A DNA stretch of 64,000 nucleotides from Sphingobacterium zeae. GTDB taxonomy: Bacteria > Bacteroidota > Bacteroidia > Sphingobacteriales > Sphingobacteriaceae. This document shows positions 61,700 to 64,000 of this stretch, in pieces. A program made the position numbers and the translations under genes. A model generated the notes under the pieces. The model was given only the letters and a program-made list of their open reading frames with translations. It ran no database searches and had not been told where the DNA came from. The DNA is taken from the NCBI RefSeq assembly GCF_030818895.1, contig NZ_JAUTBA010000001.1, forward strand, positions 682,001 to 746,000, written 5' to 3'. Numbering within the stretch: the stretch's first letter is position 1; every line of letters begins with the position of its first letter.

Positions 61700-62635
61700 A
61701 TGGCAGCACATCAGCGTAAAACAGGACTGGGAAGAGGTTTAGGTGCGCTATTAAACGATAGTGTAGAAGTTCCTGCTAAAAGTAATCAGCAAGTGGAAGA
61801 GGCTCCTCAAGTTACACCCACTGCTGTAAAAACAACGAATGAGAATGGCAGTATTAGCCATGTCCGTGTAGAGGAAATAGCTGTCAATCCTTTTCAACCG
61901 AGAACAGAATTTGACCCGGTTGCCTTACAGGAACTGTCGGAATCTATTCGTCTACAGGGTTTAATTCAACCCATCACCGTACGTAAAATTTCGGATGGTA
62001 ATTATCAATTGATTTCTGGCGAGCGTCGTCTCCGTGCTTCACGTTTGGCAGGCATTACCGAAATTCCAGCATATATCCGTACAGCTAATGACCAGCAGAT
62101 GCTGGAAATGGCCTTGATAGAAAATATCCAGCGGGAAAATCTAAATGCGATTGAAGTCGCCTTGAGTTTTCAACGCATGATTGAGGAGTGTAATTTGAAG
62201 CAGGAAGAGCTGGGAGAACGCGTAAGTAAAAACCGTTCTACTGTTACAAATTATCTTCGTTTATTGAAACTTCCGCCGGTCATTCAAGCGGCAATACGGG
62301 ATGGAGCATTGACCATGGGACATGCTCGCGCATTGATTAATATTCCTGAAGTTGATAAGCAGCTTTATATTTTTAAGTTGATTATTGATCAAGGTTTATC
62401 TGTTCGTAAGGCCGAGGAATTGGTTCGTGAACTACAAAAAGGTGGTAAGAAAAAGGCTGCAAAGGATAAGGCTCCGATGTCTTTTCAACTGCAGAAAATT
62501 GAAGACGACCTGGCATCTAAATTTTCTTCGCGTGTCAAATTGAATCTCAAAAGTACCAAAGGGAAAGGTGCTATCGAGATCCCTTTTGAATCGGAAGATG
62601 ATTTAAGTCGCATTCTAGAATTATTAGATTGGTAA
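61700..62635 (+). CDS. parB: Chromosome-partitioning protein ParB (Spo0J)
   Basis: ParB is the CTP-dependent DNA clamp that loads at parS. N-terminal RKTGLGRGLGALLND is the ParA-interaction segment. The CTPase core has VNPFQPRTEFD, GERRLRASRLAGI (box with GERRxRA) and ALIENIQRENLNAIE. The helix-turn-helix (EELGERVSKNRSTVTNYLRL) and a C-terminal dimer domain follow. At 311 aa it is normal. It is cotranscribed with parA and the downstream DUF5683 gene (2-nt spacing). Confidence 0.96.
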   Translation: MAAHQRKTGLGRGLGALLNDSVEVPAKSNQQVEEAPQVTPTAVKTTNENGSISHVRVEEIAVNPFQPRTEFDPVALQELSESIRLQGLIQPITVRKISDGNYQLISGERRLRASRLAGITEIPAYIRTANDQQMLEMALIENIQRENLNAIEVALSFQRMIEECNLKQEELGERVSKNRSTVTNYLRLLKLPPVIQAAIRDGALTMGHARALINIPEVDKQLYIFKLIIDQGLSVRKAEELVRELQKGGKKKAAKDKAPMSFQLQKIEDDLASKFSSRVKLNLKSTKGKGAIEIPFESEDDLSRILELLDW

Positions 62636-62636
62636 T

Positions 62637-63359
62637 ATGGCCAAGTTAATAAGCTTGATCGTTGCCATGTTTGTGCTATCAATAGTACATGGGCAGAAGG
62701 TGGATTCCATTGCGAAGAAACAAGTGACACCTGTAAAAATAGATAGCATAAAGCAAAAAGCGGTACAGGATACTGTAAAGAAAGAATCTAGGAAAGAACG
62801 TAAAAAGCGGGAGAAAGAGGAAGCTAAGGCAAAGGAGAAGGTGGTGTTTAAAGATTCAACCCGCCTGGCAATTGAAGCAAAAAATAAGCAAGCCTGGAAA
62901 CGTTCTTTGATTCTTCCTGGATGGGGGCAATATACAAATGGAGGCGTTTGGTGGATAAAGGTCCCTGCAATTTATGGGGGGCTATTGACAACGGTGCTTG
63001 TCTTTGATTTTAATAACCGCTATTATAAAGAATTGTTGGGGGTATTGCAAGATAAGGCTCTTGGAAGGCCAATCGATCCATATTATCTCAACGTTTCCGA
63101 GCAGTCTATCATTCGTGCAAAAGATAATGCGCGGCGAGATCGTGATCTCATGGTGCTTCTTACTTTGGGTGTGTATGGCCTTAATGTTGCCGAAGCCTAT
63201 ATCGACTCGATGCTTAAATATCGTTGGAGTATTGGTGATGATAAGCCTAAAAAGACTGCTTTCTTAATTGGACCGACTCTAATGGATGCCAGTCTCGCGT
63301 CGGGAACTTATTCGTTTAAACCCACTGTTGGACTTAAATTGACCATGAAATTCAATTAA
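62637..63359 (+). CDS. DUF5683 membrane-associated protein
   Basis: A signal-like N-terminus (IVAMFVLSIVHGQ) is followed by a long basic/charged stretch (KKESRKERKKREKEEAKAKE) and then the DUF5683 domain. That domain has RSLILPGWGQYTNGGVWWIK, a transmembrane segment (VPAIYGGLLTTVLVFDF), a second (LMVLLTLGVYGLNVAEAYID) and a beta-rich end. The gene order parA-parB-DUF5683-dapB is common in Bacteroidota. Function is unknown; the conserved position suggests an envelope role linked to growth, but that is inference. Confidence 0.85.
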   Translation: MAKLISLIVAMFVLSIVHGQKVDSIAKKQVTPVKIDSIKQKAVQDTVKKESRKERKKREKEEAKAKEKVVFKDSTRLAIEAKNKQAWKRSLILPGWGQYTNGGVWWIKVPAIYGGLLTTVLVFDFNNRYYKELLGVLQDKALGRPIDPYYLNVSEQSIIRAKDNARRDRDLMVLLTLGVYGLNVAEAYIDSMLKYRWSIGDDKPKKTAFLIGPTLMDASLASGTYSFKPTVGLKLTMKFN

Positions 63360-63541
63360 AATCTGATTTCTTCGACCTCATATTTCGATCGAAAATGACT
63401 GTTGATGACGGATTGTATAATTTGAATTTCAGTAATATTAGTTTTACACGGTCTCTAAGATCAGGGATTATGGTTTTTAAATAGGGGTATTTCATTGAAA
63501 TTTTTTAATTTTAAAAATAAACTATACTTTTTTCTGAATAT

Positions 63542-64000
63542 ATGAACATCATTCTCTTGGGATATGGCAAAATGGGGCAGATTATCGAAAGATACGCATT
63601 AAAAAGAGGCCATCAAATTTTTTTAGTTGTGGATGAACATAATCGTCCTAACCTGACTGCTGATGATATAAGAGGAGCTGATGTCGCGATAGACTTTAGT
63701 GTGCCTTCTGCAGCATTGGATAATATGAATCTTTGTCTGGAAGCAGGTGTACCTATTGTGGTAGGGACAACGGGATGGTATGATCAATTGGAAGATGTTA
63801 AGGCGAAGTGTCTGGCGTTTGGAGGTTCGATTTTGTATGGGTCTAACTTTTCTATCGGTGTGAACGTTTTTTTTCATATCAATCGCATGTTGGCAAAGGC
63901 ATTACAACCCTACAAGCAATATGATGTTCAAGTCGAGGAAATTCACCATATTCACAAACTGGATGCGCCAAGCGGTACGGCAATTACCATTGCTGAAGGG
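63542..64000 (+). CDS. dapB: 4-hydroxy-tetrahydrodipicolinate reductase, N-terminal part
   Basis: DapB reduces 4-hydroxy-tetrahydrodipicolinate with NAD(P)H in the lysine/meso-diaminopimelate pathway, supplying peptidoglycan precursors. The 153 codons present begin MNIILLGYGKMGQIIERYA (Rossmann glycine motif). They continue with ADVAIDFSVPSA, VPIVVGTTGWYD, YGSNFSIGVNVFF and the DapB signature EEIHHIHKLDAPSGTA with the catalytic His and Lys. The gene runs off the window end. Confidence 0.95.
   Translation, partial: MNIILLGYGKMGQIIERYALKRGHQIFLVVDEHNRPNLTADDIRGADVAIDFSVPSAALDNMNLCLEAGVPIVVGTTGWYDQLEDVKAKCLAFGGSILYGSNFSIGVNVFFHINRMLAKALQPYKQYDVQVEEIHHIHKLDAPSGTAITIAEG

Noticed and set aside
60675-63541. 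parS site near parAB
   Set aside because: I looked for TGTTTCACGTGAAACA or a close form and did not see one, but reading by eye is not exhaustive.
1-64000. CRISPR array, insertion sequence or prophage
   Set aside because: No regularly spaced repeat-spacer series, transposase, integrase or phage structural gene was seen. The 11-bp and 33-bp repeat groups are too short and too few to be CRISPR.

Overview
The window looks like chromosome of a Bacteroidota species close to Sphingobacterium or Pedobacter. The evidence is four SusC/SusD pairs, Bacteroidota-type promoters (TTG-N18-21-TAnnTTTG) and lineage-typical families (DUF5683, Porin_10, DUF6266). Many products are lipoproteins or outer-membrane proteins. 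No rRNA, CRISPR array, integrase or transposase was seen. The lineage is inferred from gene content, not from a marker gene.

Layout. 1-5.8 kb is an accessory patch: the start of a GntR-type regulator, an AAA ATPase/DUF4143 gene behind a 64-bp nested palindrome, a HEPN protein with a degraded copy of its 3' end on the far side of the ATPase gene, an unknown helical protein, and two tandem repressor-like proteins. 6-13.8 kb holds a secreted SH3-like protein, hflX-lipB, recG, a small lipoprotein and a second AAA/DUF4143 ATPase behind three repeats spaced exactly 33 bp. 13.9-18.7 kb is SusC/SusD pair 1 (minus strand). 19-24.8 kb holds a small membrane protein-ridA-EamA operon, nagA, a GHL10-type lipoprotein, a thioesterase and a DUF6266 gene with an early stop. 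25.4-30.1 kb is SusC/SusD pair 2, followed by a secreted amidase. 31.3-37.8 kb is pair 3 with a DUF4397 lipoprotein and a phosphodiester glycosidase.

38.4-52 kb is the most coherent system, a probable cell-wall amino-sugar (MurNAc) utilisation locus. It encodes a NamZ-type exo-N-acetylmuramidase, SusC/SusD pair 4, a metallophosphoesterase with a PQQ-type propeller, a GH9 enzyme, a polysaccharide deacetylase-like domain, MurQ and a sodium:solute symporter. MurQ would yield GlcNAc-6-phosphate for NagA, encoded near 21 kb. No MurNAc kinase was recognised. The GH9 and deacetylase reading frames meet at an A AAA AAG heptamer directly before the GH9 stop. An SD-like GGAGGA lies 9 nt upstream and a GC hairpin lies downstream, so the pair is either joined by -1 frameshifting or split by a one-base indel.

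52-64 kb is mostly housekeeping: purine nucleoside phosphorylase behind a 20-bp hairpin ending at its start codon, a Porin_10 protein, four tRNA-Val genes, a PagL-like lipid A deacylase, an M16 protease, an FMN reductase, and parA-parB-DUF5683 with the start of dapB. The best leads are the GH9/deacetylase frameshift, the private promoter-proximal repeats of the two AAA/DUF4143 genes, and the duplicated HEPN 3' end flanking one of them.
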